Of a stretch of DNA of 64,000 nt, positions 46,311-59,797 are shown piece by piece (position 1 is the first letter of the stretch; the number at the start of each line of letters is the position of its first letter). The notes beneath the pieces were generated by a model. The model did no database searches. It saw only the letters and a list, made by a program, of their open reading frames with translations, and was not told the origin of the DNA. A program made the translations under genes and the position numbers. Source of the DNA: Takifugu bimaculatus (lineage: Eukaryota > Chordata > Actinopteri > Tetraodontiformes > Tetraodontidae); contig CP034975.1 in the NCBI GenBank assembly GCA_004026145.2, forward strand, positions 19,436,191 to 19,500,190, given 5' to 3'.

Positions 46311-49300
46311 CACATCAAAACACAACCCTTTTCCAATCAAATGGAGACTCTCCTCACTGTACTGCAGCTTAATTGCAGATTTTTTTTGTAGGAAACCGGC
46401 CCTTCAGATGAGGCCAATCACCTCTGGCTGCAGCTAGAGAGGCTTTGGTCATCTGTAACCCTTCTGACCTCTAGTCAGTGTCAAGAAGGACAGGTTGGGG
46501 GGTTTGGGGGTTGGGGTGGGGGCAGTAGAGGTAGCATTATTATCCCCCTTTTATTTTGGCCAAAAGTGGACAGAAGATGGAATCATCAGGAAACGGCTGC
46601 TTGTGGAGCAATCATTAGATCGAGGTCTAGTATCAAAAGTGAATTACATTTTCAAAATCACTCTCTAGTTTATAGAAATAATTAAACATTAATAAGTCTA
46701 TGTTTTCTTTATGCAACAAAATACATTGTGAGACAGGAAGCACATCTATGAACATCAAACAAACAAAAATGAAGAATTATTGTATCAAGACTGCATTAAT
46801 TTGTAATAAATAAAGGCAGCTTTCTGGTTAAACTGCACCAGATTACGTAAATCCACAGCCTTTTATATATGTCTGAGCTTGAGACAACCTGGTTATCCAC
46901 CATTATTCTTTAATTTCCCTTTCAAGTTAAAGACAGAACAATTTGTCTTTAACAGCTTTCCTGTCCATTGACTGTTATGCGCCATTGGGTACATAAAACC
47001 GAGGTCTCCTTCCCTCCCAGCCCTGACAAAACCAGAGTGCTTAAAGCTAACGGCTCTACTATAGCGCAGCAGACAGACACATAACGTGTGGAGTTTTCAG
47101 TTTACAGGGGGCATAGTTGATCTCGTCGGGGCCTTTACAGCCCAGGGATGGGGAAGCACTGTCGGTAGCCAGCAGTGGCCAGGGCCGTATGTGGGAGAGG
47201 GTCTCAGCAGACATCTATTGTCATGTTAAATAGAAATTCAATGGAAGAGGATGGGCAGGACATGGATGAAACAGAAGAAGACGTGTGGAGAGGGAGCGGA
47301 GGTTTGACCACCCCAGAGACGGCACGGAGGCCTTGAACATGTAGCTTTAGTTACAGAGCTGTGTATTATTATTCACTCTGCTCTCAGCAGCATAAACACT
47401 TGGAATTATTCATTTCATACATAACAAGAGAAATGTATGAGCAGGTGGGATGGCGTTGGCTGCCTTTCAGTCCTGCTAAAGGAAACTTCGTTCTGCTCTG
47501 AATGGTTGCACAAGCTGTCTGTGTTAATAAGTACCACCGATACACAACAAAAAGATAAGTGAACATCCTAAACCCAAAATCCAATCAAGGATCAATGGCG
47601 GTAGTGCTAATGCTAACGTCAATGCTGGCTCACTTATGGATTGTAATTAAAAGCCTGATGAGAAAGAAATAGATAAACTGACTCTGATAACTGGCCTTTG
47701 GGTGGGAAGAAAGTTAATCTGTAACCATTTTTAGAGGAAATACTCAAATACTTGAATTTTAAATCATATGAAAGTATAATCCTTGTGGACAAACCTCAAA
47801 AGGCAAAATGCACATTTCTTCATCAGCTCTGTTGTCTGGTTGGTACAAAGAACAGCATAAAAACTCTAAAGAACTTTGGTTAGTTTTGCTCAGAGACACT
47901 CGGCAGGTTTGGTGTTAATCCTTTGATTTCCAGATTTATGGACATCGAGCTGAATAAAACACAAATCACCGTGCTTCACGCTTCATCTCTGTGGCTTCAG
48001 ACACAATGAGGGCTTCTGTCAGCTGCCTCGGGGGCAGAGAAAGGGTTAAAAAGCTCTGGCTGCCTGATAATCCTCAACCGTTAAAAGCCCTCCAGAAAGA
48101 CCTGACGTGTGTGAGGTAATCAGTAAAAGATTCAAGTGTGCCCGAGGGTGTGCACACATACACACACACACCACTGAGTGGACAAAAACGGAGGGAAAAT
48201 GCCAGCCAGAGGAGGGAAGAATACAAGAATAAACACTCCTCTTTGCAGTGTTTCTCCTCTCCTTTATTCTGGCCCTCGTCTGGCTGTCACTCCCTGCTGT
48301 GTCAACACAAAGTGACAGAAATGTTCACTAGAGTTCCCTCTCAATAAAGCAAACACAGTGACCTTTCTTTCTTGTATCCCTCTTTTCTCCATCTTGTTGT
48401 CCCTTCTTCTTGTTATTGTAGTCTTTGCAGATGCTCAGACCACCTTGTGAGACAGCCTAGGCCTCTCTGAAGCGCTTACTTTCCTAAACAGACGCTGCTC
48501 TCTGCTGCAGGCATTTGAGAAGATACGGGACGCATCGTTTCCACATTTGTTGTGCCCTTTGTTGGCTTAGATGACCTCATCGGTCTCTGGCCAATGACCT
48601 TCAATTACCCTCTGTGTCGCTCCATCAAATATTTAAATTTGGCATTTTAGTGTTTAATTGCCTGTCACTGATGATGGGATTGTGTTCATTCATGCACAGG
48701 CGCTATCAGGTGATATGAAACCTATGAAAGTATCAGCGTGAGGTGCAAGTGAAGGGTAAAAGGATAGTTCCCCAGCTTGGAACATATTTTTCAGTATTTC
48801 GATAGCAAAGCAGTTTCGCCCGTTGAGGTAAATTATGTTCCGTGTTCTCCTGTCTGTATTTTGAAGGTTATCTTCCTTTTACAGGAAAATGACAAGAATC
48901 ATACAACCTCTTCCTATTAAAGATCCACATTATAATGGATGGTTTTTTCTTTCCACCGGCCCCCCATTTTTCAGTGTAACGCTCCTGAAATCACAATAAA
49001 CTGTTCATGTTTGCAGTTAAAGGCAATTGTATCTCTGCTATGATGAGTCCATTCATGGCTCAGGTAAGTTGCTGTATTTGACGTAACTTTGGATTTCTTT
49101 ATGCAAATATAACATCACACTAGATTCAAGCTTGACTGCTGCTAAAGCTGATTTCACAATTGGCAACAGGCAGAGTTTGCTTGTTAGGTGTGTCGGATCA
49201 TTTTAAAGGTAAGCTAAAGTGATAAGCACACGTGACATTAAGCATAAACACAATACCTAACTATCTTATTTCTTCACGGCTGTAATTGGTCAATTTTTCA

Positions 49301-49457
49301 TATTTCAATTACATTAGCAACTGGAGTTCTGCAGGAATCTAAGTCCAATCTCAGGTTTTATCCACCCTTTCACACACTTCATACTTCAATTGAGATGTTT
49401 CATGAACGGAGCCAATGCCTTTGGTTATGGGAAAGGGCAAATCTGTACTTCCTGAAT

Positions 49458-49459
<2 letters not shown>
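46311..49459. other. Intergenic sequence
   Basis: No gene, RNA gene or clear transposon recognised. Confidence 0.4.
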
Positions 49460-49533
<74 letters not shown>

Positions 49534-49548
49534 TCTCTCTCTCTCTCC
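49460..49548. repeat. (TC)n microsatellite
   Basis: About 44 TC units with one CC interruption near 49529. The reverse strand reads as long Arg-Glu codons, a low-complexity artefact. Confidence 0.92.
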
Positions 49549-49986
49549 AGTTTGCAGGTAGTTGGCCTCTTTTCTGCCACCTCCTACTGAAACGTAGCTG
49601 TTAACTGGTATCGTTGGGGGTTGAGCTGAGGGCATTTTTTTTGTAATAGTTCATGATTACTCTGGAGGGGGAAGCCCATAATTACACCCACAAATGAATT
49701 CACACCTCTCACCCGCATGATGTGCTTTGAACCTAACCACAAGGGGTGGAGCTGCTGAGAAATCGGAGCTCCTACAAAGAGGCTTCTCCATTGTTCCTCT
49801 GACAGGAAACTGAGAAAGTGATCATATTTGTCATGCACCGTACTGAATAGTGAGCACTTATCAGTGTTGACAGCATTTTAGATATATCCGGTAGGTGTGT
49901 GGTTGTGTAAAAATAGTTGTAAAGATATATTTGTGCCTAACCTGAGTTAGCATTCTGCCCACACGTCTCTTTCGCCCTCCCCATAC

Positions 49987-50018
49987 CAGCCAGCCAGCCA
50001 GCCAGCAGCCAGCCAGCT
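49987..50018. repeat. (CAGC)n tetranucleotide repeat
   Basis: CAGC units with one interruption. Confidence 0.8.
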
Positions 50019-53000
50019 GCCATGCACACAAACACACAATGGCCAAACTACGTGTCTTTTATAGAAGCACAGACAAACATAGGAATGCTGGGTAAAGGAT
50101 GGTGCACAGCGTACGTCTGCCCACATCATCAGCCCTCAATAGAGATTGGCCAGGAACGCGTAAACTGGCCCTGCTGGTGTAGAACTGTTAAATGAGGGCT
50201 TCTTTTCTTCCTCCTCTCCTTCATAGCGGGGCTTGTCAGATGAAGAAGAAAGTCCTGGCACATAAACACGTGACAAACACTTGCTCAGAGGTTTGCTTTT
50301 TTTTAAAAAAAATGTAGCTTGTCAAGGTGAAATATGGTTTTTTTAAAAAAAAAAAGAAAGTTAATTTAACATTTGGGCCTCTGGAAAAGACACAAAGAAT
50401 TGTAACAGATGTCCGGTACACCATTTACAAGAAAGAATTTCAGGATTTTTGCCTTTTAATGAATATACCTTTGGGAACGTTGCACATTTAGACAAAAATC
50501 TTATAGGGTTTTAAGCTCCAGAAAGAGACACGGCTTCCCCTCATTAATATTTGTGTAACGGAGCTTTACCGTCTCGGTGCTGGAGGTGCCTCAGCTGTCT
50601 CCTTCAGCAGAAGAGTAAACAAGCTGAGAGCTCCCAGCAGACGCGGACACAGATCACCATGCTCTGTTACTCTCATCGTTCCTAATTGACCATCAGCCAA
50701 AGGACAAACCTCAGCAGCCGCCCCGCAGCCGCCCTCCCCCGCATGCTTTCACACCCCCCTCTTTGCAGACATCCCCCCGTGACCGTCACCTTGGCCATCG
50801 CCGCTTACATGCTGTCTTCAATGCTGTCTTAGCTTTAATTTCTTTATTTTCTCCCTGTTTTGATCTTGTGTCTTCTAAACACCCACCGCCAACACCCTCG
50901 CATTGCTGTCTGCAGCCTTGCATAATTAGCTGGACAGCATGGTTGCGGGTCTGGATCAGGTTCAGCCTGGCTCAGTTCAGAGATTACGTTCCCTCGCTGT
51001 GGGTCTATTCAGGCTGAGTACGGTAAGTGGACTGAAAAGACAAAAAGACACCGCCAACAGTTTGTGGGATCAAAAACACATGGGGAGATGCTGGCTGATG
51101 CTCTAGTCAGAACACAGGCTGCCTCTTATTCATTTAAACATTTAAATCAATTGTACAATAGGTCCACAAAACAATAATAACATGAAAGTTTATTACGTGC
51201 ATTCCCATTAGGTGGACAATGTACCAAAACATGGCTGTAACGAAAGAAAAGGATTAAAGAAGGTGAGAAAGACATTGTTTCCTTTATAGAGGAATGGTTT
51301 ATTCCTCTGGTTGGTACCTGTAAACAAGCGCAAAAAGCTTTTCTTTTCTTTTTGTTGGCACAAATCAAAAATATTTAATCAAAGCTGAATAAAATTCAAG
51401 GGTAGAACTTTCTCTGACTTTACAGTTTATGTCGAGTCAAATTTCGAGAAACGGACTCAAAAAGGTCTTGGCAGGTACTTTTTGAGCAAGAAACAACATA
51501 AATACGCCTGATAATTGCAATGATAATTACGCAATAATGTTGTTTGGTAGACTTGGTAATTATTGTACAGACCCTTAAAGGCTGGGGGAGGCAACTATCG
51601 AGTCGAAATTCCAAAGATGGATGGTTGCAATGGTAGAGGTTATGAATTAAGAAGAAGCCATCCATAAAGAACAGAAAAAAGGTAGAAGGCAGTTCTAATA
51701 GCAGAGTGTTCCAAGTATAAAAGAGTCACGGCGTGGTGTCTGGATGTTCAGCAAGAGCTTGGAGGAGGAAAAACAGCTTGTCACTCAAGTCAGCTGCAGA
51801 AGCCCTAAGACGATTATTATTCTCCATCTTTAATATATATCAGCAGTTCTGCAAAGCCAGTCTGAATCAATCTTGACCCCTGATTCCTAATTCACCAGAA
51901 ACAGCTGAGAGTACGCCGCTTTATCCTGCAGTAGAGGTCACATCATGCATGGCGCTGTAATCTCATGGTTGACAGAAAATTGTCACCTATGGCCCATGCT
52001 GACCTCCTCCCCCCCTCTATTCATGAGGTTTACTGATGTTGGAGCTAACTGATAATATAAACTACACAATACTTGGGATAAACTGTGCTGCTTAATGGAA
52101 GCTCAACATTAATGGCGGGGGCTGCATGTTTTACTCTCCATTGTAATGATGATGATTCAATCTTCAGTGGCTGAAACAATGCGTGAACAAGATCGGTCCC
52201 ACCCTGGAGGCAGGGTATTTGTTAAATTCAACAAAAATTCAGCTGTGCTGGGTTACTCTCAACTTGTGCATTTAGGGATCAGAGCATCACAGGTTGCTGC
52301 CTTTGGCTGAATTACACGCACAAAATGTAATCGTGGTGGCTCTGGTGGTGTAATCTAATTGATCAGATTCTGTCTAATGTGTTGCTAAAATGGTTTTTAA
52401 CTCTTTCACAGTGCAAGTTTGCGCCAGTGAGAATCACTTAATGTAAAAGTGGCTTTAAGGTCTAGAATAAAGTGGTGAATTTGTGAGCTAAACCTGCTAT
52501 TAAAGGGAGATAAAAGCTTTTCCAATAGCTGCAAGGCTTCACACTGTAAGTCATCTAATGTTTTCTTCAGTTCTCTGATGACCAATTAGCATCCATCTCT
52601 ACATGTATTTTTTCAGAGATAAATTAGTTTTTCTTTGACATTTTGATGCTCATTTAAATTCAACAACAGGTCTAAGAAAAACATTAAACCTAACTACTGT
52701 ATTAGCATTTATCATAGCCAATGTTAGCATCCTCACAGCAAGAAAAGATGCCGATGGAGATTTTATCAGGATACATTTTTATTCAAGGACATTTTCAAGA
52801 ATCCAAATCCTCAATATGAAGGTTACCCTCCTGTCATCCTGAAGTACAAAGCTTCTGAGAGTTACACTGTATAGACGACATTATATATGTTCCTTCTGAG
52901 GGTGAAGCTTGACCAAAGGGTGCTTCATGTTTTCAGGATTTTCATGCGACTAATTATATATAAGAGGGGCCGAGTTTGGCATGAGAAACCACCTGTTTAT

Positions 53001-53944
53001 ACTGGTTTCTGCTTTCCTAAAAAAAGAAATATCTGACATCCGCTCCAAGGTTAACGCCATCTTTTCCCGGTAGTGTTACGTGTATTCCGCCTGCATTAAC
53101 GTTCTCACATCGCTCCCGTTTGTTACCAGCCTCCACCTCTCTCTGTCAACTCCTCTGCCTTTTACAGCACCGTAATTTTCCGACACCTCTTCGTCACGTC
53201 TCCACGCTCTTTCCTTCCTGGCCCCGTCTTCATCGCTCTGTCTCTGCCTACTCTGCTCCCTGTTCTCTTGCATTTTCCCTTCACCTTCTCCCAGCAGAGT
53301 TCTTGGATCACTTTGTTCTCTAGTGACTAATTTGACTGTTCTGCTTGCCAGCCTGGCAGCAGGAGTTGTCTCTCTCTAAGTGTGTGTGTGCGTGTGTGTG
53401 TGTGTGCCTGTGAGCCTGCTTATGTGCACTGCCTGGGCTGTTATACAACATGAGGTCTTGCCTCTGCTAACAAACACCTCTCTTACCTGTAAACATGTGT
53501 AAACACTCGTGCGCTCACACGTGCACCTTGCCGTTTCATTCACATCACCTGATGGTGCACACGTGTTGCACTCGGGGCCTTTTCTCCTCTCATCACAGAA
53601 CATAGTCGGGAAACATGAGCTGCTACGTGAGCGATATGGGTTAGAGTAATTGTGCGTAAGTACGTCTGCTCCTGCAGCAGCTCTGACAGGCAGGCAGCGA
53701 TTGGTTCCGGCGTGCAGGGTCTAATCAGCACATCAAGCATGAGGTTCTTGAGTGGCTCAGAGAACAGGAGACGCACACAAATGAAATGCATATGTATCTC
53801 AAATCACATGCAAATGCCCGGTTAGCTGTTGGGGGCTACACATGAGAGCAGGCAGAAGAGACGGGCCACTCACACACGGATCTAATGAGACCGCTCAGAG
53901 CAGCAGAGCACATGATGAGCTAACAGACGTGTGCGTTTACATGA

Positions 53945-53947
<3 letters not shown>
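50019..53947. other. Intergenic sequence
   Basis: No gene recognised. A short GT run lies at about 53380-53406. Otherwise unique-looking non-coding sequence. Confidence 0.4.

Positions 53948-54020
<73 letters not shown>
53948..54020. repeat. (CA)n microsatellite
   Basis: About 36 uninterrupted CA units. Confidence 0.92.
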
Positions 54021-54022
<2 letters not shown>

Positions 54023-56366
54023 CATGTGAGCCAGATACCTACCTGTCAGAGGCAGGTGTAGCTCCCGAGGAGCCAATCAGTTTTAATTAACCCCTTGTGG
54101 TAAATGTCAGAGGGGGAGGGCTGAGGAGCAGAAAGCAGGACGAGCTGAGGAAAATTTCAGGCTGTCATCAGTGGAAACAACGGTGAAACGACGCGGTTTA
54201 TTTCAAATATGTAGTTTTGACTGATAGTTGATGTTTAAGAGAGCGGTACTTCAAAATTAAATGCCCAGCTGTGTAAGAAAGATCAGCGCCTCCTGTAGTG
54301 AGTAATGTTGGGATGGAAATGGAGAAGAAGGCATGCCATTAAAATCGCCACAGATATTTCATTTTGTCATCAGCCTCAGTTCACTGGACAGAAGGTAATT
54401 TGTGTTCACCAGTTTTCCTGTCTGTATTTCAGATTTTAAACTGGAAGATCACCTGGGAGGAAAAAAGAAGCCTGTCGTGCTGCATCAAATCACCAATACA
54501 TCTTCAGGGCAATAGATTCTCAAACCTGCTCTCATTTATTGCTGCTAAAGTCATCAAAAGTGCTGCTGGTGTTTGTGGAAGGAAGCCTTTGTGTGTGTCA
54601 CATGCAGATGCTAAAAGGTTTCATCTGTCCATCCAGATGAGATATGGAGCTGAGGATGAATCCAATAGACTGCTCACAAATGAAAGGGCACTTTACCACA
54701 GACATGGGGGGTGGGGGCTGCGCTGTCCTTTGGTGGACCTTTATGTCGGCCCCCTTCAGAGTGCCTGGAGTCACATGACACCGAGGTCACAAAAGTGATG
54801 ATTCGACACTCTGCCGTCATTATATTACCGGTAGTACAGCTGAACTGTTAATGAGCATGTATTTTAGCTCAAAATCACAAATAAAGGATGGATGTTTTTG
54901 ATAAAGCCATATAATTAACTAGATATTTGCTAAAAAACCAACATCTCACACTGGAGATGTAAGTTTCATCTGAATTACTCAGCACTCATGAACTTTTATG
55001 TGAGTCCATCAGTCAGTCTGTTCTGGTCCAGTTCATCTTAAACACAGATTTTCATTTTTTGTGGTCAACAATTCTGATTCACTGGAAAACCTGAAGGAGA
55101 ACTATGGAGACCATCTCAAGAGGAGGCAAAAAAAACATATTCTGAAGTGATGAGGACAGACAGGATGCTGAGAGAAAGACTGCTGCAACAACCATCTTCT
55201 CATTTGGGTCACTTTTATTTACAGAATAGATACAAAACAAATCAAAGAAAATCACAGAAGAAGTCTCTCAGTTTCACAATATATTTCCAGTTGGAGGAGC
55301 ACCTATATGCTGGCATATGGGATGTAGGTGGCCTCATTAGGAACGTATGTGGCGCTTGGTGGAACTCTGGAAGTGTGGTGGTTGTAGGAAATAAGGTTGA
55401 AGGTTTGCAGGCTGCAGCATCCTGGATGTGCACGAGGAGCCTGAATCATTGCTGTGGCTCCTCTGCCCTCCTCACACAGGTGTTTCTTTGTCTGCTCTCC
55501 TCTGCCAGGGGCAGATGTGGAGCTACGCTTCCTCTTCCCTCTTTGTGATGCTTTTCTGCCCTAAACACAAACACCCAGGTCAGGTGATGGTGATGTGGTG
55601 AAGACAGTGGAACTAAACAGGAGCTGTGTGATGGCCCGTCAGCCTCCTGGAGACGTCCATAGTTCCCATAGTTTCCTCTGCAGCTCCACTCAGGATGCCT
55701 CATTCTGTGTTGCTCAGCATCACTGAAATATTTGACCCGCTCTTCTTTGCAAAGTGAAGAGAAAACAGCCTCTCCAGAGGTGCCAACGTGCACACATGAA
55801 CACACACGAGAACAGGTGAACAAATCCATCCACCTGTGGTGCTCACCGTCCATCAGTGCCAAACAATAAAGCAACTAAAGATTCAAGCTCTGATGGAGAA
55901 AATGGCTGCATTCATTTTGTAATATTGATCGGCTGAAACGAGGAAAACTCTGACTGTCTTCCCTAGGTGGGCGTTCAAGACTCTGCTCCCATTCTGAAGG
56001 AATTCTGAGGGCCCCTTCAGAAAAGGCATGAAGGCTTTTGGTGGCTCGTTTTTAGCTTCCTTGCAGAAAAGTCAGTTTTGATGACAGATGGGACTCTGCA
56101 CTGTTTACCACCTAATCTAATCAAGGCATTGGAAAAAAATCAGGCCTTTAAAATCCAACATTCATCATCTGATTCAGGGATTCTCCACTGCAGACATATC
56201 CCACCTTTATGGAAACAAGTTAACCCAAATAAAATCATATGAATGTAGTGGAGACCAGCTGGACCCACTAAAGCCTGTTTAGAACCCTAAACTTGGATTA
56301 CATGTGTGGCCTTCAGTGTGACTGCTGCTTCTGCTCGTTGTGCTCTGTAAGCATCTTTAATAAGAA
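54021..56366. other. Intergenic sequence with a coding-like minus-strand block
   Basis: No known gene. At about 55585-55305 on minus, an acceptor-like TTTGTGTTTAG is followed by an open frame containing a furin-like RGKRKRS and ending at a stop after YVPNEATYIPYASI. I do not recognise it; no matching upstream exons could be joined with confidence. Confidence 0.25.
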
Positions 56367-56430
56367 CTGAAGAAGCCTTCTGGATAGAAGGCGAAACGTC
56401 TTCAAGAGAAGAAACCCAGTCCAGTTGACA
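56367..56430. repeat. Fragment of a dispersed fish repeat (class unknown)
   Basis: The stretch from GAAGAAGCCTTCTGGATAGA through GCGAAACGTCTTCAAGAGAA to CCAGTCCAGTTGACA resembles a short sequence seen very often in fish genomes. It is recalled, not searched, so the class and limits are uncertain. Confidence 0.35.
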
Positions 56431-58121
56431 TAGAAAACTATCTTGGACATCTTTAATAATGTGTCATCAGGCTGGAGATGACAAAGACACAGAGAGAGAA
56501 GGGTCACACACAGGTTCTGAAGTCACCAGAAGGATTTCTGTTCATTTCTGAAGAAGTTACCACAGCATTGGGATGAGTGATGTAAGTGAGAATTGAACAG
56601 AAATCCAAACAAAGCAAGTTTTCTTATATAAGAACAAGTTTGTTTTGCAGAACTCACCCATGCTTGACAAGTATTTCCATGAGTGATGGTCTGAGAAATC
56701 ATCTGTAACCTTCAAATCTGTGTCTGGTTACTCACTCCTGATGATGTGGAAAGCTGGAGGAGTGGGAGCAGGTGAAGCAGGAGGACTTAGAGGAGGAGAA
56801 GGGGTGGGAGAAAGTGGAGCCACTTTCTGCTGCAGCCATGTTTTCCTTTGCTTGGTCCAGGGGCAGAATCCATCCCAGATGGCTGTAACATCCAGAAGTC
56901 ATCTCCAGAATCCTGTAACACACATAAATCACAACCAATAACTGGAATTCATTCTTAGGGGAATAAAATTAAACAGACAAAACTTAATTAAGCTGTCAGC
57001 ATTTATAGAAAAAAATCAAAAGTCAATAAGATTGCAGCAATTTTAGAAAGAAGATCCAGATTTAATCTCAAAAGCTTTCTGGACACTGAAGCGTAGCTGG
57101 ATGGGGAGAAGGTGGAGAACTTACAGATTGATGATGATCCCAGATGTGACTGGCTATTAATACGGACCATAGATCTCAGGAATATACAATAGGATTGTGT
57201 TACCATGGTAACCAACCAATGCCTTTTCTGATTCAATAAATAAACTGTTGATTGGCCAGAGTTTAAATTGAAATGCATCAATTTGAACTTGAAATGCAGG
57301 AGCTCAATGTTTCTTTATTGGTAGCTGAGGGTAGAATGGCTGTGCAGACAGGAAATGCAGCAGCCTATAACAAACTTGATTTCATGTGGAACAAAATGAC
57401 TGAGACAGCTGGTGTATTTTAATTCACCTGACAATGGGACAGGACAAACAGAAGATGAATCACAGAAGATGATTTTGGATAAAAACAAACCAGTTTTCAC
57501 TGGATAGTTCCCACTCTTACTGAAAGAGCTCCAGCGAGCTCGACTGCAAAGTGTTTTGAAAGCTCCTGCAAATTCCACAGCAGACACAAAGTGCATATTA
57601 CTGCAGTGTCCTGCATGTTCTTCTTCTCTGAGGACATACTCCACCCTGTGATCTCCACTCCAGTCATAGATGTCCTAGTCTGGTTTGGATCAAACAGATA
57701 GGACACCTTATAGGATGAACACATGTGGTGAAAGACGTCTGTTAACGTGCCTCAAAACTCAAGGCACCATAAAACACATGTAATGCAGAACAAAGCAGCC
57801 TCTAGGCTACATTAGAGAAACCCTTGAAATTTGATGAGGAAAGTGGGAAAAGGAAGCTTGTATGGTCACAAATATCTTCCTGTATGAGGTGTCGAGTGCA
57901 TGAAGTTCACAACGTAACAATAGAGTTTTTAATCATATAAAATGGGTTTAAACATTTCAGACATGACATCATTCCATTATCACTCTGTTGCCTCGGAGCT
58001 GGCACTGTCGTTTGTAAGCATGAAATCTGGAGTTCAAAAGTAAAAATACAAAAAAAAAAGTGATCCATCCAGCAGCCAGACCAGGGAGGCCCATCCAAGC
58101 TTGTTTTCTGCTTGGCTATTG

Positions 58122-58122
<1 letters not shown>
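56431..58122. other. Intergenic sequence
   Basis: No gene recognised; open frames are short and lack family resemblance. Confidence 0.35.

Positions 58123-58206
<84 letters not shown>
58123..58206. repeat. (GT)n microsatellite
   Basis: About 42 GT units, uninterrupted. Confidence 0.93.
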
Positions 58207-58211
<5 letters not shown>

Positions 58212-58832
58212 TCCAGCTCTTCTCTGGCTGCCTCCAGACACCCTCAGCCATGCTCACCCTCCTGACACGCTGCCCTCTGGCCAGCCCTCCGCGAGCGAGT
58301 GTGAGCATTCAACAGTGTGTGGGTTCACACTGACTCTGTTGCCTGAGAAATCTCGGGTGGGTTTAAGGTGAGTGTGTTTGTGCGCGCGCGTGTGTGTGTG
58401 TATGTGTGAGAGAGATTATCTGTGTGCAGTGTGGTTATGTGTGTGTGGCAGCTGTGCCTCCCTGCAGGATAGTTAGCTGCTCCCTGCACCACAGAGACAG
58501 CAGATACGCAGCAAGAATGTCTTTTTGAGTTCTGGATGCCAGGACACACACACAAGTAGTTATTAAATAAAACCGATGATCTTACCTTCATGAATGAATG
58601 GAAACATCACTGCAAAATATTCAAATTTTGCTTACTTTTGAGATTCAAATGTGGCCCTTTAACGAACCAAAGGTTCCTTTAGCAGTAATCATTTGATGTC
58701 CAAAAAGAGTTTTTTAAATTATTTTAAGCCTTAGTCTGACTTTTTCAGTCCCTCCTGATGTCTTCCTAGCTGTCAGCATGCTATGCTAATTGGGAAAACC
58801 CTGTTTTATATTGGAAGACCTTGCAAAGATAG

Positions 58833-59797
58833 TACCGTAATTTCCGGACTATAGAGTGCACCTGATTATAAGCCACATAATCTAATTTTACAAAGAAAAT
58901 CAATTTTGTACTTATACAAGCCACACTGGATTTTAAGTCGTAGGTATCCCACGTAGTAATATGAAAAATTAGATCAAAAACATTCAGTACCGGTATATGT
59001 TTTTATTACCGTAAGAGACGAGTCACTGACAAGTGACAAACAGACAGGTAAGAAACAACAGCCACTCTTTTCACTTGTATGTTTATACAGAGACCTTAAA
59101 TCCAGTTTGCATCACATCAGGATTTTTTAACTTTTCTTTTAATTTAATCCGCTTAGCAACATAAACAGATATATTCAACCGGTAAATGCTTTGTTTTTCT
59201 AACGGTGTCTGTAATGCAGCTACCTTGAAATATACGTTTGTATTAGCTACACACAAATTACGTTGTTTATGCTTTTTACTCAAACAATGAACAATCTAAA
59301 ACTCCCCGATGGCCCACCTCTAAAATCTTCTATTTTCATCGCGGTGGCGATTGCTTTTGCCTTCCGTCTGATTTGTACAGCGGAAACACCGCGGCCGCCT
59401 GCTCTCTGTGTGTTCACCCAGTCTTCCAGAACGTTTTCAAGCTCGGGCCACCTGCGATGTTTACGTCTAAAAGCTTTTGTCGTCCTTTTGCTTTGGATCA
59501 GGCGGGCGTCTCCACCTTCTCGCCATTGATTACCATAATTTATGCCAAGATTACGTGCGCCAGCTCAATTTCCTTCTTCAACTGCCAGAGTGATCGCTTT
59601 TAACTTAAAAGTCGCATCATATGCTTTTCTTCTAGTATTTTCCACGTTGATGAGGGTTAGTAAAAATGACTGATTCACAATAGTTGTGATAGTGCGCCAC
59701 GGAGAAAAAAAAACATAAATAAGCTGCACCGTAGAATAAACCGCAGTGTTTAAAGTGTAGGAAAAAAGTAGCGGTTTATAGTCCGGAAATTACGGTA
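58833..59797. mobile_element. pogo/Tigger-like DNA transposon derivative
   Basis: The ends are perfect 21-bp inverted repeats (58833-58853 and 59777-59797) that begin TACCGTAATTTCCGG. If the outer TA pair is taken as the duplicated target, this is the TA insertion rule of Tc1/mariner/pogo elements. The 965-bp body contains a decayed N-terminal transposase segment on minus. The element is too short to be autonomous. Confidence 0.82.
59280..59630 (-). pseudogene. pogo/Tigger-like transposase, DNA-binding N-terminal remnant
   Basis: On minus, one frame reads KAYDATFKLKAI, LAVEEGN, then a stop in place of a residue, AGARNLGIN, KRTTKAF, RRWPELENVLEDWVNTQRA, GRGVSAVQIRRKAKAIA and MKIEDFRGG, then ends at a stop (59280-59282). 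The arrangement of a helix-turn-helix followed by a CENP-B-type W-P-x-LE-x-x-L-x-x-W segment is that of pogo/Tigger transposases. The in-frame TGA and lost catalytic domain make it non-functional. Confidence 0.8.

Noticed and set aside
59263..59529. Plus-strand open frame inside the pogo-like element
   Set aside because: The minus strand carries the transposase-like protein; the plus frame is its shadow.
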